Positions 34,759 through 42,900 of a stretch of 64,000 nt of DNA are shown here, in pieces (within the stretch, counting starts at the first letter, position 1; each line of letters begins with the position of its first letter). The DNA is from Polynucleobacter sp. UB-Piko-W3. Its GTDB lineage: Bacteria; Pseudomonadota; Gammaproteobacteria; Burkholderiales; Burkholderiaceae. The notes under the pieces were generated by a model that worked only from the letters and a program-made list of their open reading frames with translations, did no database searches and was not told where the DNA came from. A program made the position numbers and the translations under genes. Location of the stretch: the NCBI RefSeq assembly GCF_018881635.1, contig NZ_JACVPY010000002.1:891545-955544 (forward strand). The letters are read 5' to 3'.

Positions 34759-35325
34759 ATGATCTTTGAACTTGTCTCACTTCTACTAGAGGCATGCACA
34801 ACAATCCTGGTTGCAGCATGCCTTCTCCGCTTTTATTTACATTACCTAAAAATGAATTTCGTCCCTGGCTCAGGCAACCCCTTTAGTCATTTTTTATTCC
34901 CGCTTACTAATTGGCTTATTAACCCGCTTAGAAAAATCATTCCCTTTAGCGGTCGTTTTGACATTTGTCCTTTATTGGCAAGCTATGTGCTTATTTTGGT
35001 CAAAGTAATGATCTTAGTGGCGCTAAGCAATGGCGAATACCTTGATCTTCACCTCCCATTGATAGCCCTATTTAATCTTATTGATCTAGCACTATCTGGC
35101 CTCATCGGACTTGTGCTGGTTTATGCACTATTTACCTGGACTGGCACGAACTCTCCTACACAAGAGTTGTTTTATAAAATGACTGAGCCCTTATTAAGCC
35201 CCATCAGAAAGTTCAGTCCAAGAGTTGCAGGAATAGACTCGTCTGCCCTCATTTTGATAGTACTTATTCAGATGACGTCGATTATCCTAAGACATGCGCA
35301 GAAAATAATTCTGAGCAGCATCTAA
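34759..35325 (+). CDS. YggT family membrane protein
   Basis: The start is the ATG at 34759, preceded by GGAGTCGTC; the open frame begins further up at 34642 but that part has no YggT similarity. The 188-residue protein has two YggT repeats, each a pair of membrane helices, with the typical NPFSHFLFPLTNWLINPLRKIIPFSG and a second EPLLSPIRKFSPRVAGIDSSALILIVLI. YggT proteins are small integral membrane proteins of the cell envelope, often near cell-division or morphology genes, with unclear function. The neighbouring bactofilin operon fits that setting. Confidence 0.85.
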   Translation: MIFELVSLLLEACTTILVAACLLRFYLHYLKMNFVPGSGNPFSHFLFPLTNWLINPLRKIIPFSGRFDICPLLASYVLILVKVMILVALSNGEYLDLHLPLIALFNLIDLALSGLIGLVLVYALFTWTGTNSPTQELFYKMTEPLLSPIRKFSPRVAGIDSSALILIVLIQMTSIILRHAQKIILSSI

Positions 35326-35330
35326 GCTAG

Positions 35331-36242
35331 TTACTCTTGATTTTTTTTCAGGAAGCCAGGAATAAAGCGAGATCCGATCGATCTCACAGAGGGAGGGTCT
35401 TGTGGCAAGCTTAAATTGATATCTTGCTTAGGGTCCGCCATTGCAGCGCCGCCATAAAAACCCAGGTTTTTTGCACGGTTACGATAATCATCCAGCACGC
35501 TAACTTTTTTGCCTATCTCGCGATTCACGGAAGGACCGTTAATTGATAATGTTTTTCTGATCTCTTGGCGTTCATCAATCATTTTTGTGATGTATTTACC
35601 AAAAGTACAAAAATTATCAGATACAGCCCTATCAGAGCACACGCAGAAGAAATCCTCATAAACATAGCTATCAATTTCTGGCATACGATGTATCGGTGGC
35701 GCTATATGGCAATTCGTCAAAAAGTCTAAGTTGGTAAATGTTCCCTTGGATGCGTACCCTGGATCAACCCTACTTGGAACTATTATCAGACTTTGTTTAT
35801 TTACCGCTAATCGAGCCATTCTTTTTTGAACGTATTCGAGAATAAAGATTTCAGTACTTGCCATTTCAAACTTGGCGCTTGAGCTTGGGACCAAAACAAT
35901 ATCAAAATCCGACATGAAATCTTCGGACATTGCCGGTGTCCAAGTAAAGTCACAAATGCTCACCTGTACTCCAGATGAATATTTGCGTACCCCCGCCCTT
36001 GCGCTCAGTAAGGCCATGCCAGCACTTTGGTAATTGATTTCAACCTGGTCAACCCTGATACCAATATCAGGCGCCTTTTTAGTCCAGCGGGATGGAGAAG
36101 CTTGTTTATCAAAATCAACTAAAGCAACCTGTAAATCCTCTTGCATAGCAAGATAAGCCGCCAGATTGGCAGAGATCGTACTTTTACCAACACCACCTTT
36201 TTGATTGGTTACAAGAATTTTGATAGGTTCACTAAGTGGCAT
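35331..36242 (-). CDS. ParA/MinD-type ATPase
   Basis: A 303-residue protein with the deviant Walker A box KGGVGKST (residues 15-22), a switch I region DFDKQASPSRW, and Walker B-like VLVPSSSAK. It is a ParA/MinD-family ATPase of the kind that positions DNA or protein complexes. No ParB or centromere-like array is nearby, and it is the last gene of an operon with three bactofilins (15 bases after the third). Its C-terminal 50 residues (IGFYGG-like, then a Pro-rich stretch) extend beyond a standard ParA. Orphan ParA proteins linked to bactofilins suggest positioning of a bactofilin scaffold rather than chromosome partition. Confidence 0.88.
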   Translation of the reverse strand: MPLSEPIKILVTNQKGGVGKSTISANLAAYLAMQEDLQVALVDFDKQASPSRWTKKAPDIGIRVDQVEINYQSAGMALLSARAGVRKYSSGVQVSICDFTWTPAMSEDFMSDFDIVLVPSSSAKFEMASTEIFILEYVQKRMARLAVNKQSLIIVPSRVDPGYASKGTFTNLDFLTNCHIAPPIHRMPEIDSYVYEDFFCVCSDRAVSDNFCTFGKYITKMIDERQEIRKTLSINGPSVNREIGKKVSVLDDYRNRAKNLGFYGGAAMADPKQDINLSLPQDPPSVRSIGSRFIPGFLKKNQE

Positions 36243-36257
36243 ATTTTTATCTAAAAA

Positions 36258-36671
36258 TTAACTACCTAAATGATCATCAGCAAGCAAATCTTGCTCAGTT
36301 ATCTTGGATAGCAAGCCACTTAAACGAGCTCCCTGCTCAATGCCAATTTGGGCATAAATAATGTCGCCATGCACGTCAGCTCCACTATGCAATTCGACCC
36401 TTTCAGTGGCTCGAACGTTCCCTTCCACTCTTCCGGCAACCAATACGCGACCAGCAGAAATGTTACCTTGTACTAAACCTGTTTTACCGAGTGCCACACA
36501 AACGTCGGCACCCTGCTTAGTCACAACGTCACCAATAATCGTGCCATCAATACGCAAACTCTTGGTAGCAACAATTCGTCCAAATATTTCTAGATCTGAT
36601 CCAATGATTGAGCCAAATGTTTCCCTAGATGGGTCTAATATTCTTATTGCATGACTTTGTTTAATGGCCAT
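36258..36671 (-). CDS. bactofilin (third of the cluster)
   Basis: A 137-residue bactofilin (polymer-forming cytoskeletal protein). The central beta-helix repeats are visible: SIIGSDLEIFGRIVATKSLRI, DGTIIGDVVTKQGADVCVALGKTGLVQGNISAGRVLVAG, then VEGNVRATERVELHSGADVHGDIIYAQIGIEQGARL. It lacks the usual long disordered N-terminal tail. Bactofilins polymerise without nucleotide and act as scaffolds for morphology, stalk or flagellar pole structures. It lies 12 bases after the second bactofilin and 15 before the ParA gene. Confidence 0.92.
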   Translation of the reverse strand: MAIKQSHAIRILDPSRETFGSIIGSDLEIFGRIVATKSLRIDGTIIGDVVTKQGADVCVALGKTGLVQGNISAGRVLVAGRVEGNVRATERVELHSGADVHGDIIYAQIGIEQGARLSGLLSKITEQDLLADDHLGS

Positions 36672-36683
36672 GACAATTTAACA

Positions 36684-37157
36684 TTAGCCTTTAATAAAGC
36701 GGCCAGCAACCCTACCACCACGCTGAATATGGATATATTTATAGCTAATGTTGCCGTCCACACGGGCAAGCGGGCCTACATTTAAATCATCACAGTTAAC
36801 ATCACCCTTGAGTTGGCCTTTGATAACTAACTGTTCAGAATTCAGCTCGCCGTCTACCTGACCACTCGAATCAATCAACACCGACTTGGCAGTAATTTTG
36901 CCGCGGACAGTTCCCGCAATGTTTATTACACCATCTGAAGTGATCGTACCCTCAAACGTAAATCCTTCGCTAATAATCGATGGCTTAGATAACACATTTT
37001 GACGGGTAGTTGATTCAAGTCGAGTCACTTGCTCGGAATTGCCGTTACTGAAGGCTTCACTTTGCTCAACAGCAATAAGCTCTTCAACGCTTTCAGGCTG
37101 CTCGTTGTCGTTAGACTCATTTACAGCAGGATTTTGATTTTTTGAAAAGATAGACAT
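36684..37157 (-). CDS. bactofilin (second of the cluster)
   Basis: A 157-residue bactofilin with a disordered acidic/Asn-rich N-tail (about residues 1-50), followed by the beta-helix: ISEGFTFEGTITSDGVINIAGTVRGKITAKSVLIDSSGQVDGEL and DDLNVGPLARVDGNISYKYIHIQRGGRVAG. The N-tail is longer than in the flanking copies, so the three paralogs differ chiefly in the terminal tails, and may form mixed filaments. It is co-transcribed with both neighbours. Confidence 0.92.
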   Translation of the reverse strand: MSIFSKNQNPAVNESNDNEQPESVEELIAVEQSEAFSNGNSEQVTRLESTTRQNVLSKPSIISEGFTFEGTITSDGVINIAGTVRGKITAKSVLIDSSGQVDGELNSEQLVIKGQLKGDVNCDDLNVGPLARVDGNISYKYIHIQRGGRVAGRFIKG

Positions 37158-37188
37158 CGTTATTTAGTAAGTAATGAAATAGAAAATA

Positions 37189-37527
37189 TTAAGAATGGGG
37201 ATTGAGGTTATGCAAATCACCGTGCAAATGACCGCCCTTTTCAATCTCAATTTCAGAGTAATGAATAGATCCAGTAACCTTACCTGTTGAGCGAATGATT
37301 AAGCTGCGTGATGAGGAGACATGCTCATTTACTTCGCCACGAATATCAATTGACTCGCCAGTGAGCTTCCCCCGCACGACACCAGTTGCTTCGATTAGCA
37401 CTTGCTTGGCAGTGAGTTCGCCCTCAACTGTTCCTGAAATGGATGCGATATCGGGCACATCAAAGTTACCCTTGAGCACAACACCCTCGCCTACAAATAA
37501 ACAACCCTGTTGATTCACTTCTGCCAT
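37189..37527 (-). CDS. bactofilin (first of the cluster)
   Basis: The ATG at 37527 follows AAGGAG with eight bases spacing; a GTG at 37536 lies inside that ribosome-binding site and is rejected. The protein has 112 residues and almost no tails: VLKGNFDVPDIASISGTVEGELTAKQVLIEATGVVRGKL, GESIDIRGEVNEHVSSSRSLIIRSTGKVTGSIHYSEIEIEKGGHLHG. It is first of the bactofilin-bactofilin-bactofilin-ParA operon and diverges from an exported protein gene at 37609. Confidence 0.92.
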   Translation of the reverse strand: MAEVNQQGCLFVGEGVVLKGNFDVPDIASISGTVEGELTAKQVLIEATGVVRGKLTGESIDIRGEVNEHVSSSRSLIIRSTGKVTGSIHYSEIEIEKGGHLHGDLHNLNPHS

Positions 37528-37608
37528 GCTTAGCACTCCTTAGCGCATAATGTCATTAATAAAGAATTAGGCAATTCTATCAGTTGATCTTTAGTTTGGG
37601 GCTTTAAA

Positions 37609-38094
37609 ATGCACAAATTGCCAATAAAAAATGTCTCAGCCATGCGCCAAAAAGTACCCTCTTTCTTCAAAAAAATAAGCCTCATGGTCTTAACGGCTTT
37701 TTTGCTGAATCCAGCTAGCCCATGTTTTGCCAAATGGGTATTCCTGTCCAAGGATAATGTGGGCAATTCTTACTATTACGAGGATAGCAAGACGGTTTAT
37801 GACTCTGAAAATGGACTAGTCAGCACCTGGCAACTCATAAGCTACACAGAAACCCTCGCCGCACCTAACGGAGCCGCTACTCAATCAGTGATTCAGGACA
37901 TCTCTTATCTGTGCAAAGTGGGCTACGAAAGCTATAAGGAGTTCTATATTGGGTATTACTCAGGGCCCCAAGGGTCTGGTGTCAGCGTAGATCAGGCAGA
38001 TACCTCTAATTCAAGCTGGGAACGGGTCATTCCTGACACGATGAGCTACGTGCTCTATAAGTTCTTTTGCAAACCGCCCAATATTCCTAGCTAA
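37609..38094 (+). CDS. surface-adhesin E-like exported protein
   Basis: A 161-residue protein with a hydrophobic signal segment (about residues 22-38, cleavage near CFA-KW) and the same small domain as at 12441: the Trp-Val start, an SYYYEDSKTVYD segment, a Cys in SYLCKVG and a final Cys in LYKFFCKPP. The signal peptide is unusually far from the N-terminus; a later ATG at residue 12 (MRQKVPSFFKK) would give a normal one. It diverges from the bactofilin operon. The role is unknown. Confidence 0.65.
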   Translation: MHKLPIKNVSAMRQKVPSFFKKISLMVLTAFLLNPASPCFAKWVFLSKDNVGNSYYYEDSKTVYDSENGLVSTWQLISYTETLAAPNGAATQSVIQDISYLCKVGYESYKEFYIGYYSGPQGSGVSVDQADTSNSSWERVIPDTMSYVLYKFFCKPPNIPS

Positions 38095-38116
38095 AAGAGC
38101 AAAAACGCTCAATCGG

Positions 38117-38479
38117 CTACTGCTTGACCTCTGGACTGGCATCAGCCTTACCGGCCTCAGCAGGCTTAGTGAAATAACTCATCGGGAATGTGGATTCAGA
38201 CCCATAAGGCCCTTTAATCCATATTTGATCGTTGTATCGAACATAACAACTGCGGGTGACCGTGCCTACCGCATTTACAGAATAAGAAAAGTACCAATTC
38301 GGCTCGACCCTCCCAGATTCCGAGGTGCAAGGCTCAGCCGTAATGTACAAAACCTCGCTAAATGAGGGCATTTGGCCAATAATGGCGGCCTGTAGAGGCA
38401 AAACGATGCCAATCAGCATGCTCCCGACCAGCCAATTGAGGCTTCTAGACATTTGGGAAAGGGGGTTTAACTTGATCAC
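38117..38479 (-). CDS. small exported hypothetical protein
   Basis: A 120-residue protein with a signal peptide (MLIGIVLPLQAAI segment around residues 21-33) and a mature part of about 85 residues with two cysteines (TAEPCTSESG and TRSCYVRY) that may pair. There is no recognised domain. It is convergent with the adhesin-E-like gene (22 bases between stops, GAGCaaaaaCGCTC hairpin-like) and diverges from the M23 gene. Confidence 0.55.
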   Translation of the reverse strand: MIKLNPLSQMSRSLNWLVGSMLIGIVLPLQAAIIGQMPSFSEVLYITAEPCTSESGRVEPNWYFSYSVNAVGTVTRSCYVRYNDQIWIKGPYGSESTFPMSYFTKPAEAGKADASPEVKQ

Positions 38480-38587
38480 GTGAATTTATTAAGGCTAAAA
38501 TGGCTCTCGATTGGACGATTATAGGTCTTTTAAGCGTCCAGAACTTAGCAATTTAATTTCAATAAATCAAATACTTATAGTCAGTGC

Positions 38588-39523
38588 ATGCAATTATTTT
38601 GGGTGTCAGGCTCAACTGGAGCCATTAAACAAATCAACATCACCAAAGAGCGCCTCATGCGCCTTGGAGTAGTTGTTGGCGCAGCCTTTTTACTACTAGG
38701 TATTTTGATCTTCTCTACAGGCATTCACATTGCCTTAGAAGTGAATCCTGAGTTCGCTAGAGAAGTTAGTGGGGTAGTTACTGTCAAAGAGCGAATGGCG
38801 CTGGATAATAGATATGCCAAGCAGTTAAAAGCCGTTCAAGATCAGCTTGCAAAAGCCTCTCTACAATTTAATGAGCTCAAATCCATTAAAGATCGCTACT
38901 TAGCCATTTCAACGCCCTACACCATCAAGAATAAGTTTAACGAAAACAGCAGCATTGGCGGCCCACTTAAACCCTTGAGCTTTAAATTTGAGCCTACCAA
39001 AACCTTAATCGAAAATTTTGAGGACTCCGTTTTAAAATCTTCAGAAATGGCTGAAATTTTTGAGAAATCAGAGCCCGAGTGGGAAAAACAATACCGTTGG
39101 TTGCGCACATTACCAATAGGCCCGCCCATTAACGCACGTCTGGGTATGACAAGCAACTTCGGTGTTCGCGTAGATCCCTTCTCCAAACAACTTGCCCAGC
39201 ATTCTGGCATTGACTTCGTAACACCAGTGGGCACCCCCATTGTGGCAGCGGGTGACGGCACGGTCATCAAGGCTGGATTAGATCCTGCCTATGGAAACTT
39301 TATTGAAATTGCCCACGGCGATGGGTTTATCTCAAAATACGCTCACAACAGTAAGCTGTTCGTAAAATCTGGTCAAACCATTACACGCGGCCAACTAATT
39401 GCTAACTCAGGCTCTACTGGAAGGTCTACAGGGCCCCACCTGCATTACGAGATCCATCAAAACAATAGTTACCTAAATCCAGCCAAGATCCTAGTCTACG
39501 CACCACCATCAGCTTACTGGTAA
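38588..39523 (+). CDS. membrane-anchored M23 family peptidoglycan metallopeptidase
   Basis: A 311-residue protein with one N-terminal membrane segment (about residues 27-48), a coiled-coil-like region (about 65-100) and a C-terminal LytM/M23 domain. The Zn motifs are present: QHSGIDF (first His and Asp) and PHLHYEI (HxH), with GTVIKAG and YGNFIEI between. It should cut peptide cross-links in the periplasm. M23 peptidases next to bactofilin genes control cell shape in other bacteria; the bactofilin operon here starts about 1.1 kb away on the other strand. Confidence 0.92.
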   Translation: MQLFWVSGSTGAIKQINITKERLMRLGVVVGAAFLLLGILIFSTGIHIALEVNPEFAREVSGVVTVKERMALDNRYAKQLKAVQDQLAKASLQFNELKSIKDRYLAISTPYTIKNKFNENSSIGGPLKPLSFKFEPTKTLIENFEDSVLKSSEMAEIFEKSEPEWEKQYRWLRTLPIGPPINARLGMTSNFGVRVDPFSKQLAQHSGIDFVTPVGTPIVAAGDGTVIKAGLDPAYGNFIEIAHGDGFISKYAHNSKLFVKSGQTITRGQLIANSGSTGRSTGPHLHYEIHQNNSYLNPAKILVYAPPSAYW

Positions 39524-39532
39524 AAGCTGCGT

Positions 39533-41170
39533 CTAGCTTCCACCTTTTTGCTTTTGAGCATTTTGCAAGAGCAGTTGAAATAGCGCACTTTGGAGCGGTG
39601 TAGCGTTATTCGGATCTCCAAAATAATTAGCTAACTCATCCGCACTACTAACGCTCATAATTTGCTGTAGTTTTGATATCGTAATCTTCAGTTGTTCTGC
39701 AGCAACTGCTGGATGAGTAGATAAAAATTTCAGGTCAAGCTCTTGCGAGCCTGCATTAGCAGTGCTAGTGGCGGCTGCATGATCGACCCCCATTTGCACT
39801 TTGGCTTTTTCAAGCAAGCGCTCTAACTCACTCTTAGATAAATGCAACCTCTTAGCTTCGGCCTCAATCAACTCCTGCTCTTCAGCCGAAATCACACCAT
39901 CTTCTAACATATGGTAGAGCTCATTCATCATTTTCTCGCGCTCAATACGGAGTTGATCGCTCAATGCTGAAGAGAGAATCGCAGCAGGAATCGCAAAAAT
40001 ACCGATGCCCAAAAGTGCGAGAACTATTGTCATCGCTCGACCTGCAGGCGTAATGGGAGAGATATCCCCATAGCCGACGCTAGCCAGTGTCACAACCGCC
40101 CAATAGATTGACTGTGGGATGTTTTCAAATTTATCAGGCTGTGCTTCATGCTCAAACAAATAACCCAAACAAGCAGCTAACATGACAAGCAAAATCATAA
40201 TGAAAGCCGAGGCCTTCATTACGGGCCATTCCCGCTTAATCACGATAAATAAAGATTGGGTTGCACCAGAATAGCGCGCAAGCTTTAAGAGGCGCATTAA
40301 CCTAAAGACTCTCAAGAAGCGTAAGTCAAATAAATGATGCAATAAACTCTCGAGATAAAAAGGTAAGACAGCAAACAAATCAATCAGACTAGTTGGACTA
40401 GCAGCATTTCTGAGTCGCCCTGATAGCCAAGCCTGATATTTTGGATTTTCAGTACAGCTGTACATTCTCATCAAGTACTCAGTTGAAAAAATCGCTACCG
40501 CCAAGATATCCAAAATCATGAATTCAGAATGCAGGTGATAGTTAATGCTGTGCACCGATTCTAAAATCACAGCCAGTACCGAAATAATGACCCAAATGAC
40601 AATAAAGAAATCGAAGATTTGATGTAGCTGACCACTAGTTGGAGTTTCATTCACTAATGCATAGATTTTGTAGCGGAATGACTTGCCCCGATTTTGCTCT
40701 CGGAAGTCTTTAACAGCGGGTGCAAGGGCTCTAAAAAGCTTAAACAAACGTAAAAGCCTTAAAGCTCTCAGTACGCGCAAATCTGCATCAAAGAATGCGC
40801 CAAGATAAAACGGCAATATTGAGATCAAATCAATTAATGCGAATGGGCTCTTAAAAAAAGCAAACCGTGGATTTTTTGCAGAATTAAAAGCGGAATCTTC
40901 CGGGGCTACATAAAAACGTAAAACGTATTCAACCGTAAAGATCCCCAAAGAAATAACATCAAAAAGATGGAAGAGGTGCTCACGAGATTCGTAAATGATG
41001 GGAATATGCTCAAGCACTAAGCCTGCCATATTGAGCACAATCATGTACGTAATGAAATGCTCGAATTGATGGTGGAAATTATTTTTAAGATGGGTATTAA
41101 AAAAAAGATCGTATAAACGCTTACGTAAGCGCAAATTCAAACTGGTGATAGAAATAGTATTTAGATTCAT
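39533..41170 (-). CDS. voltage-gated ion channel with two voltage-sensor domains and one potassium pore
   Basis: The 545-residue protein has two consecutive S1-S4 sensor modules. The first (about residues 38-148) ends in an S4 helix with regularly spaced arginines, LRVLRALRLLRLFKLFRAL, but is not followed by a pore. A second S1-S4 (about 185-300) ends in LRFLRVFRLMRLLKLAR and leads into the pore with filter TLASVGYGDISP near residue 365, predicting K+ selectivity. The C-terminal 130 residues are soluble and helical. Ordinary bacterial K+ channels have a single sensor. Its start overlaps the stop of the preceding gene by four bases. Confidence 0.88.
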   Translation of the reverse strand: MNLNTISITSLNLRLRKRLYDLFFNTHLKNNFHHQFEHFITYMIVLNMAGLVLEHIPIIYESREHLFHLFDVISLGIFTVEYVLRFYVAPEDSAFNSAKNPRFAFFKSPFALIDLISILPFYLGAFFDADLRVLRALRLLRLFKLFRALAPAVKDFREQNRGKSFRYKIYALVNETPTSGQLHQIFDFFIVIWVIISVLAVILESVHSINYHLHSEFMILDILAVAIFSTEYLMRMYSCTENPKYQAWLSGRLRNAASPTSLIDLFAVLPFYLESLLHHLFDLRFLRVFRLMRLLKLARYSGATQSLFIVIKREWPVMKASAFIMILLVMLAACLGYLFEHEAQPDKFENIPQSIYWAVVTLASVGYGDISPITPAGRAMTIVLALLGIGIFAIPAAILSSALSDQLRIEREKMMNELYHMLEDGVISAEEQELIEAEAKRLHLSKSELERLLEKAKVQMGVDHAAATSTANAGSQELDLKFLSTHPAVAAEQLKITISKLQQIMSVSSADELANYFGDPNNATPLQSALFQLLLQNAQKQKGGS

Positions 41171-41739
41171 AGCTTGAACTCGCCAATTTTGATAAGGTAA
41201 TAACCCGTATCACAAACACTCAGACGAATGTTCATATCATCCATAATCAATTCACCTGCTCCCATTGGAGCAACCCCTGGGGGCCCAACGGGATTAATGA
41301 TCAATTTTTCAAAAATAAACGCACCACTTGATCCAAGATTCTGCTTATCGCATTTCTGAGCATATACAGGATCCTTGGGCATTAAAAGATTGGTAAAGGC
41401 TTTAAAAGGCCCATTATCTGTAAATAAAGATTCAACACAAGAATTCCAGGTATTGGCTTTTGCCCCCTTAGTAACATCCGCCTCTTTGCCTAGGGGCATG
41501 CAAGCGGCTGGGGTGACCTCTTCCTTGGACTCGAGCTTTTGAGAAAAATCCTCAAACCAAGAAACGATTTGTTCGCCGTTAGTCTGAATCTGGGATAGCT
41601 TAGTAGCTCTTTGATAATCATCAAGACCGAGGTATCCAACGAGTATGAAGTTTGCAATCAAAACTCCAAGAAACGCGAGATCAGAGAATTTCATTCCCCC
41701 AAAGATTCCTTGAGTATTTTTTTCCACTATCCTCTCCAA
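41167..41739 (-). CDS. single-pass membrane protein translationally coupled to the channel gene
   Basis: A 190-residue protein with one membrane helix (about residues 19-39, DLAFLGVLIANFILVGYLGL) and a C-terminal extracytoplasmic domain of about 145 residues with four cysteines. It looks pilin-like: a hydrophobic helix leads into a globular periplasmic part, but no prepilin peptidase site is evident. Its stop overlaps the channel start by four bases (ATGA), so the two proteins are made together and may form a complex. No family is recognised. Confidence 0.65.
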   Translation of the reverse strand: MERIVEKNTQGIFGGMKFSDLAFLGVLIANFILVGYLGLDDYQRATKLSQIQTNGEQIVSWFEDFSQKLESKEEVTPAACMPLGKEADVTKGAKANTWNSCVESLFTDNGPFKAFTNLLMPKDPVYAQKCDKQNLGSSGAFIFEKLIINPVGPPGVAPMGAGELIMDDMNIRLSVCDTGYYLIKIGEFKL

Positions 41740-41832
41740 AAACTCTGTAATAATTATTAACGACTATCGCGCTACTTTTAATTGTTGTATATTGACCTCT
41801 TAGTGTCGCAACTTAATACTTTGGAATTGCCC

Positions 41833-42024
41833 ATGTTCTTTCAAACAGTTCTTCAAAACCTTTTAGGGAAAAGAAAAAAGTTGGCAAAAGATGCTAAAGC
41901 CACTTCTGAAAAAGAGTTATCCCCAATGGCTCAGAGCATAATGCAAAAGCTTGCGGAGCACGAAAAAAATAGTGCCCTCAATTCAAAAACTGACCATTCC
42001 CCTGAAAATAAGGGTGATAAATAG
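41833..42024 (+). CDS. small basic hypothetical protein
   Basis: The ATG at 41833 (MFFQTVLQNLLGKRKKLAKD) is chosen; an upstream frame to 41782 adds residues with no support. The 63-residue protein has an amphipathic N-terminus and a charged, probably disordered C-terminus (KTDHSPENKGDK). It diverges from the coupled membrane protein. No homology is recognised, and it could be spurious. Confidence 0.4.
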   Translation: MFFQTVLQNLLGKRKKLAKDAKATSEKELSPMAQSIMQKLAEHEKNSALNSKTDHSPENKGDK

Positions 42025-42039
42025 CGCTTTCTTGATAGA

Positions 42040-42417
42040 TCATTTCTCTACCTTGATCTTTTTAAATTGACTCAAGAGCGCTAGGCTAGACAAAATTCGG
42101 TTGGCCATATCGCCGCCTAAATTGCCCTTAGCCATTTCATAAAGCACCTGATCTGCGCGCTCATGCTCTGGCGCAGTAAGTAAAATCTTAAATACTTGAG
42201 CTTCATTCATGTTGGAATCAATTCTTAAGGGTGTCAGCTTGACATCTACCTTACTGCCCTTGATCCCATAACGAACCTGAGCAATCTCTAGCAATTCATT
42301 GCGCTGCTTTTCCTGGAGTTGAGCCAAACTTGGCAGATCAGAATGAGAGAGGGGTTCTAAATTCTCCACCAAGCTAGCTTGGGGCTTTTTATGTTTTGTG
42401 TAAACCAAATCATCCAT
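42040..42417 (-). CDS. hypothetical protein
   Basis: A 125-residue soluble protein, helical in the middle (LQEKQRNELLEIAQVRYGIKG) and at the end (NLGGDMANRILSSLALLSQFKK). I recognise no domain; it has the size of a flagellar chaperone or regulator, but no motif supports that. The neighbouring 86-residue gene starts 38 bases upstream on the same strand, so the two may be one transcript, and both lie about 1 kb from flhB across a lipoprotein gene. Confidence 0.5.
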   Translation of the reverse strand: MDDLVYTKHKKPQASLVENLEPLSHSDLPSLAQLQEKQRNELLEIAQVRYGIKGSKVDVKLTPLRIDSNMNEAQVFKILLTAPEHERADQVLYEMAKGNLGGDMANRILSSLALLSQFKKIKVEK

Positions 42418-42454
42418 AAAAAATTCTTTGCTTTTTATAAGTGGCTATCGATGC

Positions 42455-42715
42455 CTATAGCAATTTGGTCATTCTTTGATAAGCACTAATCCGTCTATCC
42501 GCACTCATGGGGATCGTATCTATTGGATTAGGGCTACCAATCTTGACATCCAGATTAACCGATGGCCCTGGCTGAGCAATTTTGAGGTCTTGGGGTGCTG
42601 GATGGGCCCGGCTAATGGCTGCTTTAGGGACTGTGGTTTGCCGCTCATGAATGGTGCCCCCGCTCTTTTGAGAGGAGGCATTTAAATACTGGGCTTGAAG
42701 ATTTAATTTATCCAA
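42455..42715 (-). CDS. small proline-rich hypothetical protein
   Basis: An 86-residue low-complexity protein with a Pro/Ala-rich central part (ISRAHPAPQDLKIAQPGPS) and a short helical end (DRRISAYQRMTKLL). It lacks a FlgM-like anti-sigma motif, so I do not call it a flagellar regulator. It precedes the gene at 42040 by 37 bases. Confidence 0.4.
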   Translation of the reverse strand: MDKLNLQAQYLNASSQKSGGTIHERQTTVPKAAISRAHPAPQDLKIAQPGPSVNLDVKIGSPNPIDTIPMSADRRISAYQRMTKLL

Positions 42716-42900
42716 AGGGGGGTGGCGAAGTTCGGTTTATTGATCTAGTTCTATATTAGCAAACAATACCTCAGCCGAAAGTTAAAAAATTAGGTTTTAT
42801 GGACGATTCTGCCTCTTGGGCGCCCTGCGGTATGATTATTCCAATGCCAAGATTGAAATACTACAAAACCTAAGCCTGCTAATACCCAATTGAGATCCCC

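Noticed and set aside
35331..36242. ParA as part of a plasmid or chromosome partition system
   Set aside because: No ParB gene, no centromere-like repeats and no replication gene are nearby; the operon is made of bactofilins.
42455..42715. Proline-rich protein as the anti-sigma factor FlgM
   Set aside because: The size fits, but the C-terminal helical motif of FlgM is missing and it is separated from flhB by another gene on the opposite strand.
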